A stretch of 33,121 nt of DNA from Pseudolabrys sp. GTDB taxonomy: Bacteria > Pseudomonadota > Alphaproteobacteria > Rhizobiales > Xanthobacteraceae. Made by a program: the position numbers and the translations under genes. The notes beneath the pieces are model-generated. The model did not search any database. It was not told the DNA's origin and saw nothing but the letters and a program-made list of their open reading frames with translations. Below are positions 24,001-32,200 of the stretch, piece after piece (position 1 is the first letter of the stretch; every line of letters begins with the position of its first letter). The stretch spans positions 1 through 33,121 of the forward strand of contig JAHBZF010000027.1 in NCBI GenBank assembly GCA_019635575.1. Reading direction: 5' to 3'.

Positions 24001-25940
24001 AGCGGCATTTCCGCGAGATGGACGTCAACATCCACGTAACGCCGTTCACCTGCGTCGGCGTCGGTGACATGTCGGGCGACGTGTTCGGCAACGGCATGCT
24101 GCGCGAGAATACGACCAAGCTCGTCGCCGCGTTCGACCATCGCGATATCTTCATCGATCCGTCGCCGGATCCGCAGGCGAGTTTCGCCGAGCGCAAGCGC
24201 CTGTTCGATCTGCCGCGCTCGAGCTGGCAGGACTACGACAAGGGGCTGATTTCCAAGGGCGGCGGCATCTATTCGCGCTCGCTCAAGGAGATCGAATTGT
24301 CGCCGGAAGCGCAAGCGGTGCTCGGATTCGCGCAGGCCCGCGCCACGCCGCAGCAGGTGATGAGCGCAATTCTGAAAGCGCCCGTCGATCTGTTGTTCTT
24401 CGGCGGTATCGGCACCTATATCCGCGCATCGTCGGAGAGCGACGATTCGGTGGGCGATCGTGCCAACGATCCGATCCGCATCGCCGGCAAGGAGCTGCGC
24501 TGCAAGGTGGTCGGCGAGGGCGCCAATCTGGGGATGACCCAGCGCGGCCGCATCGAGGCGGCGTTCGCCGGCCGGCGGCTCAACACCGACGCCATCGACA
24601 ACTCCGCCGGCGTCAACACCTCCGACGTCGAGGTCAACATCAAGATCGCGCTGACCCGGCCGGTGCATGACGGTCGGCTGACGATGGAGTCCCGCAATGC
24701 GCTGCTCACGGAGATGACCGACGAGGTCGCCCGCGTCGTGCTGCGCAACAACTACCTGCAGACGCTCGCGCTGTCGCTCGCGGCGCGGCGCGGCATGGAG
24801 GACGCCGGTTTCCTGCAGCGGCTGATGCAGACGCTGGAGACCGCGGGTCATCTCGACCGCGCGGTGGAATTCCTGCCCGACGACGTGGAGCTGGCCGACC
24901 GTTTCGCGCGTGGCGTCGCGTTCACGCGGCCGGAGCTGGCGGTGCTGCTCGCTTACGCCAAGCTGACGCTCTACGAGGAACTGATCGATTCGCCGGTGCC
25001 GGACGACCCTTATCTCGGCCGCGAGCTCGGGCGTTACTTCCCGCGCGAGGTGACGGAGCGTTATCCCGATGCGCTCGAACATCATCGGCTGCGGCGCGAG
25101 ATCATCGCCACGCAACTGGCGAACTCGATGATCAACCGTGGCGGTCCGTCGCTGATCGTGCGCATCGCCGACCAGACGGGCGCCGATGCGGCACGTATCG
25201 CGGCGGCGTTTGCCGCGGTGCGCGACAGCTACGAGATGCCGGAGTTGAACGACGAGGTGAACGCGCTCGACAACAAGGTCAAGGGCGCGGTGCAGCTCTC
25301 GCTCTATGCGGCGATCGAGGATCTGCTGCTGGATCGGCTGGTCTGGTTCCTGCGCAATGTCGATCTGTCGCGGGGCCTTGCCGAAATCGTCACCCACTAT
25401 CACGACGGCATTGCCGGCGTGGCGGGAGCGCTCGGTCATGCGCTGCCGGAGGCGGCGTTGCGCGAGGTCTCGGCGCAGGTCGAAACCTATCGCAAGGCCG
25501 GTGTCCCCGATGCGCTGGCGCTCCGCTTCGCCAGCCTGCCGTTGCTCAAGGCCGCGCCGGATATCGTGCTGGTGGCGGAGCGCGCGCAGCAGCCGCTGGC
25601 GGATGTCGCCGCGACCTATTTCGCGGCGCAGGCGTTTTTCCGCATCGACCAGATCGAGCAGGCGGCGCGCAACGTGCCGGTCGGTGACTATTTCGACCGG
25701 CTGGCGCTCGACCGCGCGCTCGACACGATCGGTGAAGCGATCCGGCGTCTCACCGCCGCGATGCTCGGGCAGGGCTCAGGTTCTGGCAGCGGCACCACCG
25801 CGGTCGAGGCGTGGGTCGCGGCGCATCGCGAGAGCGTCGATCGCGTGCGGTCGTCGATCGATCAGATCGCCGGCTCGGGCCTCACATTGTCGAAACTGTC
25901 GGTGGCGGCGAGCTTGCTCGCCGATCTGGCGAAGACCTGA
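21096..25940 (+). CDS. NAD-specific glutamate dehydrogenase, 180-kDa class
   Basis: A very large cytoplasmic enzyme of 1614 residues, the usual size of the 180-kDa NAD-GDH class of proteobacteria, that oxidises glutamate to 2-oxoglutarate and ammonia. The N-terminal half holds regulatory ACT-like regions (for example [20 protein letters not shown]). The catalytic domain lies roughly between residues 740 and 1240: [20 protein letters not shown], then [12 protein letters not shown] with catalytic Lys850, and [15 protein letters not shown] in the dinucleotide region. The C-terminal helical domain is complete. ATG 21096 was chosen because AAGGG lies about 7 bases before it. ATG 21081 is an alternative. 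It is divergent from the ggt operon, so the region as a whole serves glutamate catabolism. Confidence 0.96.
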   Translation: [1614 protein letters not shown]

Positions 25941-25944
25941 TCCG

Positions 25945-26093
25945 CCTCATCCTGAGGAGGCGACATCGTTGCCGTCTCGAAGGATGTGGCGGCCCAAACG
26001 TCATGTTATCCGCTTCATGGTTCGAGGCGCGATCCCGTCAGCGCGTTTACGCGCGTCTTTGACGCGCTATGGGATCGCTCCTCACCATGAGGC
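25945..26093. repeat. Compound REP-like palindromic element
   Basis: It starts with CCTCATCCTGAGG and ends with CTCCTCACCATGAGG, which are near reverse complements. The right half forms a long hairpin: GCGATCCC (26029-26036) pairs with GGGATCGC (26071-26078), and inside it AGCGCGT pairs with ACGCGCT. I recognise the arms as those of repeats scattered through Bradyrhizobium-like genomes. It fills the space between the convergent glutamate dehydrogenase and purH genes and could also act as a terminator or mRNA end protector. The repeat at 1-66 is a related copy. Confidence 0.75.
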
Positions 26094-26099
26094 TGATAG

Positions 26100-27692
26100 C
26101 TAATGCCGGAAATGCCGCGTGCCGGTCATCACCATGGCGATGCCGTGGTCGTCGGCGGCCTTGATCACCTCGTCGTCGCGCATCGAGCCGCCGGGCTGGA
26201 TCACCGCCGTCGCGCCGGCCTCGATCGCCACCAGCAGACCGTCCGCGAACGGGAAGAACGCGTCGGACGCCACCACCGAGCCCTTGGTCATCGGCGTGGC
26301 GAGTTTCGCTTCGTCCGCCGCATCCTGCGCCTTGCGCGCGGCGATGCGCGCGGAATCGACCCGGCTCATCTGTCCGGCGCCGATGCCGACGGTGGCGAGA
26401 TCCTTGGCGTAAATGATGGTGTTCGACTTCACATGCTTGGCGACGCGGAAGGCGAAGCGCAGATCGCGCAACTCCGCGTCGGTCGGCGCGCGCTTCGTCA
26501 CCGTGCGCAAGGTCATGTCGTCGACCACCGCGTTGTCGCGTGTCTGCACCAGCAATCCGCCGGCGACGGATTTCACGGTGAGGCCGCGCTCGCGCGGGTC
26601 GGGCATGCCGCCGGCGATCAGCAGGCGCAAATTCTTCTTGGCGGCGACGATCGCCACCGCATCGTCGGAGGCCGCCGGCGCGATGATGACCTCGGTGAAA
26701 ATCTCCACCACCGCGCGCGCGGTCTCGGCGTCGAGCGGCCGGTTGAAGGCGACAATGCCGCCGAACGCCGAGGTGGTGTCGCAGGCGAGCGCGCGGCGAT
26801 AAGCCTCCGCCAGGGACGCGCCCTCGGCGACGCCGCACGGATTGGCGTGCTTGACGATGACGCAGGCGGCGGCGCGCGCCGGATCGAACTCGGCGATGCA
26901 CTCGTAGGCCGCGTCGGTGTCGTTGATGTTGTTGTAGGAGAGCTGTTTGCCCTGGAGCTGCGTCGCGGTGGCGACGCCGAAGCGCCTGTTCGGCGTCCGG
27001 TAGAACGCCGCGCTCTGATGCGGGTTCTCGCCGTAGCGCAACGCTTCCGCGAGGCGTCCTCCAAAAGCACGATATGTCGGCGCGTCGTCCTTGAGCGTCG
27101 CCGCGAACCAGTTGGAGATCGCGGCGTCGTAGGCGGCGGTGCGGGCATAGGCCTTGGCGGCGAGCCTCTGCCGCAGCGTCAGCGTCGTCGCGCCGTCATG
27201 GGCGTCGAGATCGGCCAGGACGGCGGCATAGTCGTCGGCATCGACCACCACCGCCACGTCGGCATGGTTCTTCGCCGCGGCGCGGATCATCGCCGGACCG
27301 CCGATGTCGATGTTCTCGATGCAGTCGTCGTAGCCGGCGCCGCGCTCCACCGTCGCCTCGAACGGATAGAGATTGACCACCAGCAGATCGATGGCGCGGA
27401 TGCCGTGCGTCTGCATGGCCGCCTGATGCTCGGCGTTGTCGCGGATGCCGAGCAGCCCGCCATGCACCTTGGGGTGCAGCGTCTTCACCCGGCCGTCCAT
27501 CATTTCCGGCGAGCCGGTCAGTTCGGCGACGTCGATGACGTTGAGGCCCGCGTCCTTGATCGCCTTGGCGGTGCCGCCGGTGGAGACCAGTTCGACGCCG
27601 CGCGCGGCGAGCGCTTTGGCGAGATCGATCAATCCCGTTTTATCGGAAACCGAGAGAAGGGCGCGGCCGATGCGGCGGAGGTCTGTGCTCAT
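26100..27692 (-). CDS. purH: Bifunctional AICAR transformylase / IMP cyclohydrolase
   Basis: A 530-residue enzyme for the last two steps of IMP synthesis. The N-terminal cyclohydrolase part (about 1-200) has [34 protein letters not shown] and [17 protein letters not shown]. The C-terminal AICAR transformylase part has [20 protein letters not shown], the catalytic [10 protein letters not shown] with Lys281-His282, SDAFFPF and [13 protein letters not shown]. The length is normal. The chain ends GTRHFRH as in most homologues, so it is complete. It follows the heparinase-like gene on the same strand after about 107 bases, an order common in Bradyrhizobium-like genomes (rsmB, heparinase, purH). 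Confidence 0.98.
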   Translation of the reverse strand: MSTDLRRIGRALLSVSDKTGLIDLAKALAARGVELVSTGGTAKAIKDAGLNVIDVAELTGSPEMMDGRVKTLHPKVHGGLLGIRDNAEHQAAMQTHGIRAIDLLVVNLYPFEATVERGAGYDDCIENIDIGGPAMIRAAAKNHADVAVVVDADDYAAVLADLDAHDGATTLTLRQRLAAKAYARTAAYDAAISNWFAATLKDDAPTYRAFGGRLAEALRYGENPHQSAAFYRTPNRRFGVATATQLQGKQLSYNNINDTDAAYECIAEFDPARAAACVIVKHANPCGVAEGASLAEAYRRALACDTTSAFGGIVAFNRPLDAETARAVVEIFTEVIIAPAASDDAVAIVAAKKNLRLLIAGGMPDPRERGLTVKSVAGGLLVQTRDNAVVDDMTLRTVTKRAPTDAELRDLRFAFRVAKHVKSNTIIYAKDLATVGIGAGQMSRVDSARIAARKAQDAADEAKLATPMTKGSVVASDAFFPFADGLLVAIEAGATAVIQPGGSMRDDEVIKAADDHGIAMVMTGTRHFRH

Positions 27693-27799
27693 GGTGGGTT
27701 TATCTGGTCGGCTTCATCGCTGTTGTTGGGCAGCGGGGTAGCACAGCCGCGCGGACCGGTGAAACCGGCCAAAGGGCCGATCCCCGCATTTCGCGGTTA

Positions 27800-29542
27800 T
27801 TACAGCGGCAGTTCCGGCTCGTCCGGATTGGGCGCGGCGCCGGAGGGCGTGCGCGGCAGATGCGAAATCTGCCAGCGGACCTGCGGGTTCTCCCGCGCAT
27901 GGCCGTAAATGACGATTTGCACGGTGCGGCGCGGCCGGTCGGCGCCGGCGAGGAACACGCTTTCCTCGATGTCCACTGCGTGGTGATCGGCGCTGAAGGT
28001 CCAGCCCTCGCGGTCCGGCATGACCAGGATGACGCTCTTGCCGTCGCTCAGGCGGTTGGCCTTGGCGGACGGATGCAGATGGAAGCGCACCGCATACTCG
28101 TCCGGCGCATTCGGCGGGATCGCGTCGCCATAGGGCGGCGTGAACGTGTCCTCGCCATTGAGCCGCTCGCCGTCGGGCGAGAGCGTCAGCACGCGGGTAT
28201 GCACGATGCCGAAATCCTTGGCGTAGCCGTCGTGCAGCATCTGCAGGCGGATACCGGCGTCGGTGTCGTCGCGGTGCGATTGCACGTTATGCGGACCGCC
28301 GATGATCGGCACGCCGAACAGCAGATTGCGGAACGGTCCGGACTCGCCGAAGCTCGATGACGAGGTGTCGTTGAGCGTCACGGTGGAATGCGCCGCGGTG
28401 GCGCGCGCCACCTGCCGCCAGGTCTCGCGGCCGACAGCGGGGACGCCGCAATTGACGATCAGCCGGTGCTGCCGCCACGACAGTTCGAACGACAGCGTGC
28501 CGGCATGCGCTTCCTGGCTCAACGCCGCCGGTGGCGGCTTGCCGACATCGGCCAGCACCACGGCGTCGCCGGCTTCGAGCCGCTGATAACCGGAATGCGG
28601 CGCGCTCGACACCGGATTGCCGCGCGCATCGTCATAAGCGAGCACCGTGGCGTTGAGGTCGGCGGCGGTCGGTCCCATGCCGTTGAACAGCGCGGTATTG
28701 CCGTCGCCGTGCCGGAAGAAGCGCAGCATCGGCATCATCCGGTCGATGGCGTTGCTCAGCGATTTCGGCACCGGCAATTGCCGCGCATAGAACGCCTGCC
28801 GCAGCGGCAACAGGTCGAGCATGATATCGACCAGCGCGCCGGGATTGCGGCTGACATGGCCGCCGTCCGGCAGGATCTGGCGGTCGAGTTCGTCGGAGAG
28901 GCGGCGCGCGGCGTTGCGCAACTGCTTCATCTCGCCCTGCATGCACAGCGCCGCATAAGCGAGCGCGATCGCGGCCTGCAAGCGGGGCTGGCCGTCACGC
29001 GTCTCCTTGAATACCGCGCGCAGGTAGCGCACCTGCCGCGTCAGGCTGCGCAGGAAGCGGCGATAGAACCGCGCGTCGGTCTCGGTGAGTACCAGCGGCG
29101 CCTGCGACATCCACGAGATGGCGCGGCGCGACAGCACGTCGGGCCGCCAGGCGATGCCGTTGCCGGAGCCCTGCAGCGCGATCCAGTCGTCGATCAGCGC
29201 GCGCGCATTGGCGCGGGTGATGGCGCTGTCGCCGGCGCGCAGATGCCTGAGCCAGCCGAAGCCGTGCAGCATCGCCGCCCATTCCTCCGACGGCGCGGCC
29301 ATCTCGAACGGCGAGCGCTGGTCGCAGATCACCACTTTGCCGGCAAAGGCGAAGCGTCCGGCATAGATTTCGGTGGCGCGCGTCGCGTCGGCGGTGCGCA
29401 GATCCTGCGGCGCGATCACCAGGCGGTCGGTCTTGCTCGGCGTGAAGCGCCAGCGCAGCAGCGGATGCGTGGCGAGCCGGCTCGCTCCCGCGCGCAGCAT
29501 GCGCGTCGCGACCAGCGCGGAGAGCCTGATCCGTTCCGCCAC
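27800..29542 (-). CDS. Heparinase II/III family protein
   Basis: A protein of about 580 residues with the alginate-lyase-like helical domain (about 60-310) followed by the heparinase II/III beta domain (about 340-570). Signature parts are IYAGRFAFAGKV, GFGWLRHLRA, DGGHVSRNPGALVDIMLDLLPLRQ (active-site region with His and Asn), FNGMG, and the beta-domain segments AHSTVTLNDTSSSSF and GYAKDFGIVHTR. The Rhizobiales homologue always sits between rsmB and purH, and its polysaccharide substrate is unknown. No signal peptide is convincing. The start is uncertain: GTG 29542 was chosen, TTG 29557 is possible, and an upstream TTG at 29641 would add a basic, poorly conserved stretch. About 140 bases separate it from rsmB. 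Confidence 0.88.
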   Translation of the reverse strand: MAERIRLSALVATRMLRAGASRLATHPLLRWRFTPSKTDRLVIAPQDLRTADATRATEIYAGRFAFAGKVVICDQRSPFEMAAPSEEWAAMLHGFGWLRHLRAGDSAITRANARALIDDWIALQGSGNGIAWRPDVLSRRAISWMSQAPLVLTETDARFYRRFLRSLTRQVRYLRAVFKETRDGQPRLQAAIALAYAALCMQGEMKQLRNAARRLSDELDRQILPDGGHVSRNPGALVDIMLDLLPLRQAFYARQLPVPKSLSNAIDRMMPMLRFFRHGDGNTALFNGMGPTAADLNATVLAYDDARGNPVSSAPHSGYQRLEAGDAVVLADVGKPPPAALSQEAHAGTLSFELSWRQHRLIVNCGVPAVGRETWRQVARATAAHSTVTLNDTSSSSFGESGPFRNLLFGVPIIGGPHNVQSHRDDTDAGIRLQMLHDGYAKDFGIVHTRVLTLSPDGERLNGEDTFTPPYGDAIPPNAPDEYAVRFHLHPSAKANRLSDGKSVILVMPDREGWTFSADHHAVDIEESVFLAGADRPRRTVQIVIYGHARENPQVRWQISHLPRTPSGAAPNPDEPELPL

Positions 29543-29680
29543 CGATCGTCGTTCCAAGATGCCCCCAGTGTCGCCGCTTCGCCGCCCCGGCGAGAGGAGA
29601 AGTCCGGCACCAAGATACCGGAACGCCCGCCGCCCGGCCAATCTTTGCCGGTTGTTGCGGCGGAAGGGGTGGAAAACGCC

Positions 29681-31069
29681 TTAGGAGCGGGTGAGCCGCG
29701 CGCAGAAAAAGCCGTCGAGACCGCCCCAGCGCGAATCAGTGTCGGGCGTGCCGCTGGCGACCGGATCGGGAATGGCGGCGGGCAGGTGATGCGGCAGGGT
29801 CCGCAGGTCGCCATCCGGGCTGATCCACGCCGCATGACCGGCGACCTCGTCCGGTTGCAGCGGCCGCCGCGTCACGCCGGGATTGCGCGCCAGCAGAGCG
29901 GCGATCTGCGCTTCACCCTCTTCATGCTCCAGCGAGCAGACGCAATAGATCAGCGTGCCGCCCGGTCGCGTCAGCGTCACCGCGCGGTCGAGCAGGCGCG
30001 TCTGCAACGCCGTCAGCTTGGCGATGTCGGCATCGGACTTGAGATAGGGAATGTCGGGATGGCGGCGGATCGTGCCGGTGGCCGAGCACGGCGCATCGAG
30101 CAGCACCGCGTCGTAGTCGGTGCCGATCTGCGCGGCGTCGAGGTCGAGCGCGTCGCCGGCAACGGTGGTCGCGGCGAGGCCGAGCCGCGTCATGTTCTCG
30201 GTGAGGCGTTTCAGTCGCGCCGCCGAGCGATCGACGGCGGTGACGGTCGCGCCGGCCTGCGCGAGCTGCGCGGTCTTGCCGCCGGGCGCGGCGCACAGGT
30301 CGAGCGCGCGCGTGTTCGTGAGGTTGCCAAAGAAGCGTGCCGGCATCGCCGCCGCTGCATCCTGCACCCACCACGCGCCGATGTCGTAACCCGGTAGCAG
30401 TGACACCGGTCCATGCACCAGCGTGCGCACGCTGCCGGTCGGCAGCACGCGGCCGTGCAAACGCGCCGCCCAGCTTTCCGGTTGATCCTTGACGGTGAGA
30501 TCGAGCGCCGGTTCTTGTCCATTGGCCGCGGCGATGGCGCGCGCTTCCTCCGCGCCGTAATGCGCGGTCCAGCGCGTCATCAGCCAGGCCGGCGTGTCGA
30601 GCGCGGTGGTGTCGATGTCCGCGATCAACGCCGCACCATCGCGCGTGATCCGCCGCAGCACCGCATTGACGAGACCGACATAGCGCGCGCCGCGCTTGTC
30701 GGCCTGCGCGAGCCGCACGGCGAGATCGACCGCCGCATGATCCGGGACGTCGAGCCAGAGAATCTGCGCGGCGCCGACCATCAGGATCGTTTCGATGCGC
30801 GGCGCATCGGCCGGACATCCCTTGTCGAGACACAGGGTGAGCAGGTGGCGCAGCGTGCCGTTCCGGCGCAGCACCGTCGCGACCAGCCGCCGCGTCAACG
30901 CGCGGTCGCGGTCGGTGAGCGTGGCGAGGCCCGGATGCGCGTGGCGTCCGCCGAGCTGTTCGTCGAGCGGCGTGTGCCGGCGCAGCACGCCGTCGACGAT
31001 GTCGGCGGCGATGCGGCGGGTGGCGAGGCCCGGAACTTCAGGGCTTGGGGCAGGATTTGAACGGGGCAT
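29681..31069 (-). CDS. rsmB: 16S rRNA (cytosine-5-)-methyltransferase RsmB/NOL1/NOP2 family
   Basis: A 462-residue SAM-dependent RNA methyltransferase. An N-terminal NusB-like RNA-binding domain (about 18-145, with RDRALTRRLVATVLRR and LVNAVLRR) precedes the catalytic domain with motif I ALDLCAAPGGKTAQLA (255-270), the motif IV DAPCSATGT (Cys328, which releases the product) and the motif VI CVCSLEHEEGE (Cys378, the nucleophile). These are the marks of the RsmB family, which methylates C967 of 16S rRNA in E. coli. The final GGLDGFFCARLTRS is typical. Its start lies about 110 bases from the divergent small secreted gene. It may be transcribed with the heparinase gene downstream. Confidence 0.94.
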   Translation of the reverse strand: MPRSNPAPSPEVPGLATRRIAADIVDGVLRRHTPLDEQLGGRHAHPGLATLTDRDRALTRRLVATVLRRNGTLRHLLTLCLDKGCPADAPRIETILMVGAAQILWLDVPDHAAVDLAVRLAQADKRGARYVGLVNAVLRRITRDGAALIADIDTTALDTPAWLMTRWTAHYGAEEARAIAAANGQEPALDLTVKDQPESWAARLHGRVLPTGSVRTLVHGPVSLLPGYDIGAWWVQDAAAAMPARFFGNLTNTRALDLCAAPGGKTAQLAQAGATVTAVDRSAARLKRLTENMTRLGLAATTVAGDALDLDAAQIGTDYDAVLLDAPCSATGTIRRHPDIPYLKSDADIAKLTALQTRLLDRAVTLTRPGGTLIYCVCSLEHEEGEAQIAALLARNPGVTRRPLQPDEVAGHAAWISPDGDLRTLPHHLPAAIPDPVASGTPDTDSRWGGLDGFFCARLTRS

Positions 31070-31180
31070 TCAATGACGTGTGTGACACAAATCCGATGGG
31101 GTCGGACAGGTAAGAAACAAAGGAACACGGTTGCGGTGGAGGCGTTGATCCCACCGAGAGGGAGTGATCGGGCATTAGCG

Positions 31181-31465
31181 ATGAAAAACGTCACCTTCAT
31201 GATCGTCGCGGCCGGGCTGACATTCTTTGCCCTTCCGGCGCAGGCGTCCGCACCGCCCGCCCCGCGCGGGGATTCGCCGGTGTCGTTGGTCAGCGATCTG
31301 CCGCTTGCCAGCCCGGATAACCGCTTCGCCGCGCTGTCGCCGCTGTTTGCGTCCGGTGTGTCACGCGCCGGCGGTCCCGGCTCTTTCTACGCGCCGGGGG
31401 CCAGCCCCCGCTGCGAAATCCGGATGCGCCGGGTGCAGGGCCGGGTGTTCCAGAGCTGCGAATAG
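31181..31465 (+). CDS. Small secreted protein of unknown function
   Basis: A 94-residue protein with a clear signal peptide (KNVTFMIVAAGLTFFALPAQA, cleavage near 22). The mature chain is Pro/Ser/Ala-rich and ends in a more conserved-looking part with two cysteines (PRCEIRMRRVQGRVFQSCE), which could form a disulfide. No family is recognised. ATG 31181 is the only start that puts the signal peptide at the N-terminus. An AGGGAG lies about 20 bases upstream, farther than usual. Its TAG stop codon is the first three bases of the dispersed repeat at 31463. It is divergent from rsmB. Confidence 0.65.
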   Translation: MKNVTFMIVAAGLTFFALPAQASAPPAPRGDSPVSLVSDLPLASPDNRFAALSPLFASGVSRAGGPGSFYAPGASPRCEIRMRRVQGRVFQSCE

Positions 31466-31531
31466 AAGGCGTTTTTCAGCGAAGCGGGTACGGCTTCGCG
31501 TGAAGAAAACGCGACATATTAAAACCCTCTA
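31463..31531 (+). repeat. Dispersed repeat, copy 1, at the end of the small secreted gene
   Basis: The sequence starts TAGAAGGCG, contains GCGAAGC-GGGTACG-GCTTCGC (a 7-bp stem at 31479-31499) and ends AAAACCCTCTA. Aligned by eye, it matches the copy at 32133-32200 over its whole length with a few changes: TAGA-GCGTT, AGCGA-G-GG-TAC-GG-TTCGCG, AAA-CGCGACA-AT-AAAA and CTCTA. I recognise this type (TAGAGCG...TACCGGTTCGCG...) from intergenic regions of Bradyrhizobium-like genomes. Confidence 0.75.
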
Positions 31532-31580
31532 CGTCAGATTTCAATTGCAGGTTGTATATCTACTCGCATAGATTGTATCT

Positions 31581-32135
31581 ATGCGAATCGTCTCGTCTCC
31601 CGCCGATAGCCCCCGGCCTCGCCGGATCGGTCTCTCGATCCCGCTGACGATCCAACTCGCGGTCTCTGCCGGGCTGGCGATGGCGTTCGCGGCCGGCGTC
31701 GGAGCCGCGCCATGGATCAAGCCCGCCGCGCCGCCGGTGGAACGTCGGGGCCCGCCTTCGCCGCCGTCCATCGTGCCAGGCGCGCATCCCGCCGATCTCG
31801 TTCGGGTGATCGACGGCGATACCCTGGAGGCGCAGGTGCATGTCTGGCCTGGCATGATCATCACCACGCGGGTGCGGCTGCGCGGCATCGACGCGCCGGA
31901 ACTGCGGGCGCGCTGCGGCCGCGAGCAGATGGCGGCGCAGGCGGCGCGCGATGCGCTGGCGAAACTCGTCGCCGATGGCCGTCTGTTCGTGTCGCAGATC
32001 GGACCGGATAAATACGGCGGTCGCGTCGTCGCCGCGGTCGCGACCGCGCAAGCCGGAGATGTTTCCGCGGCGCTCCTGCAAGCCGGCCTCGTGCGCCGCT
32101 ACGGCGGCGGCCATCGCGCGTCGTGGTGCGACTAG
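31581..32135 (+). CDS. Membrane-anchored thermonuclease-family (SNase-like) protein
   Basis: A 184-residue protein with one N-terminal membrane segment (about 18-43), a Pro-rich linker and a staphylococcal-nuclease-like domain (about 72-182). Domain marks are VRVIDGDTLEA, VRLRGIDAPELRARCG and GPDKYGGRVVA. The catalytic set of staphylococcal nuclease has counterparts here: Arg99, Glu107 and Arg148, with calcium-binding Asp80 and Asp104. An active extracytoplasmic nuclease cleaving DNA or RNA near the membrane is therefore likely. The end HRASWCD with Cys183 and the internal Cys112 may form a disulfide. Copies of one dispersed repeat lie on both sides, and its TAG stop codon is the start of the second copy. 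Confidence 0.88.
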   Translation: MRIVSSPADSPRPRRIGLSIPLTIQLAVSAGLAMAFAAGVGAAPWIKPAAPPVERRGPPSPPSIVPGAHPADLVRVIDGDTLEAQVHVWPGMIITTRVRLRGIDAPELRARCGREQMAAQAARDALAKLVADGRLFVSQIGPDKYGGRVVAAVATAQAGDVSAALLQAGLVRRYGGGHRASWCD

Positions 32136-32200
32136 AGCGTTCCGAGCGAGGTGGATACCGGTTCGCGGTCCAGGAAACCGCGACACATCAAAAGACTCTA
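32133..32200 (+). repeat. Dispersed repeat, copy 2, between the nuclease and L,D-transpeptidase genes
   Basis: It starts TAGAGCGTTCC, contains GGATACCGGTTCGCGG and AAACCGCGACACATCAAAAG, and ends ACTCTA. Its first TAG is the stop codon of the nuclease gene. Its last CTA, read on the minus strand as TAG, is the stop codon of the convergent L,D-transpeptidase gene. The element exactly fills the space between the two genes. It has the same orientation as copy 1 at 31463-31531. Confidence 0.8.

Noticed and set aside
22596-25439. A 947-residue open frame on the minus strand inside the glutamate dehydrogenase gene
   Set aside because: It is a shadow frame caused by high GC codon use. Its product is Arg/His/Gln-rich with no domain, while the plus-strand frame is a complete known enzyme.
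26103-27908. A 601-residue plus-strand frame across purH
   Set aside because: It is antisense to a complete purH gene, with composition typical of shadow frames (runs of Arg, Gly and His).
28388-30397. A 669-residue plus-strand frame across the heparinase and rsmB genes
   Set aside because: It is antisense to two recognised genes and its product shows no domain.
31079-31089. Palindrome TGTGTGACACA between rsmB and the small secreted gene
   Set aside because: It is short and single, overlaps the region just before rsmB, and has no second copy or matching regulator.
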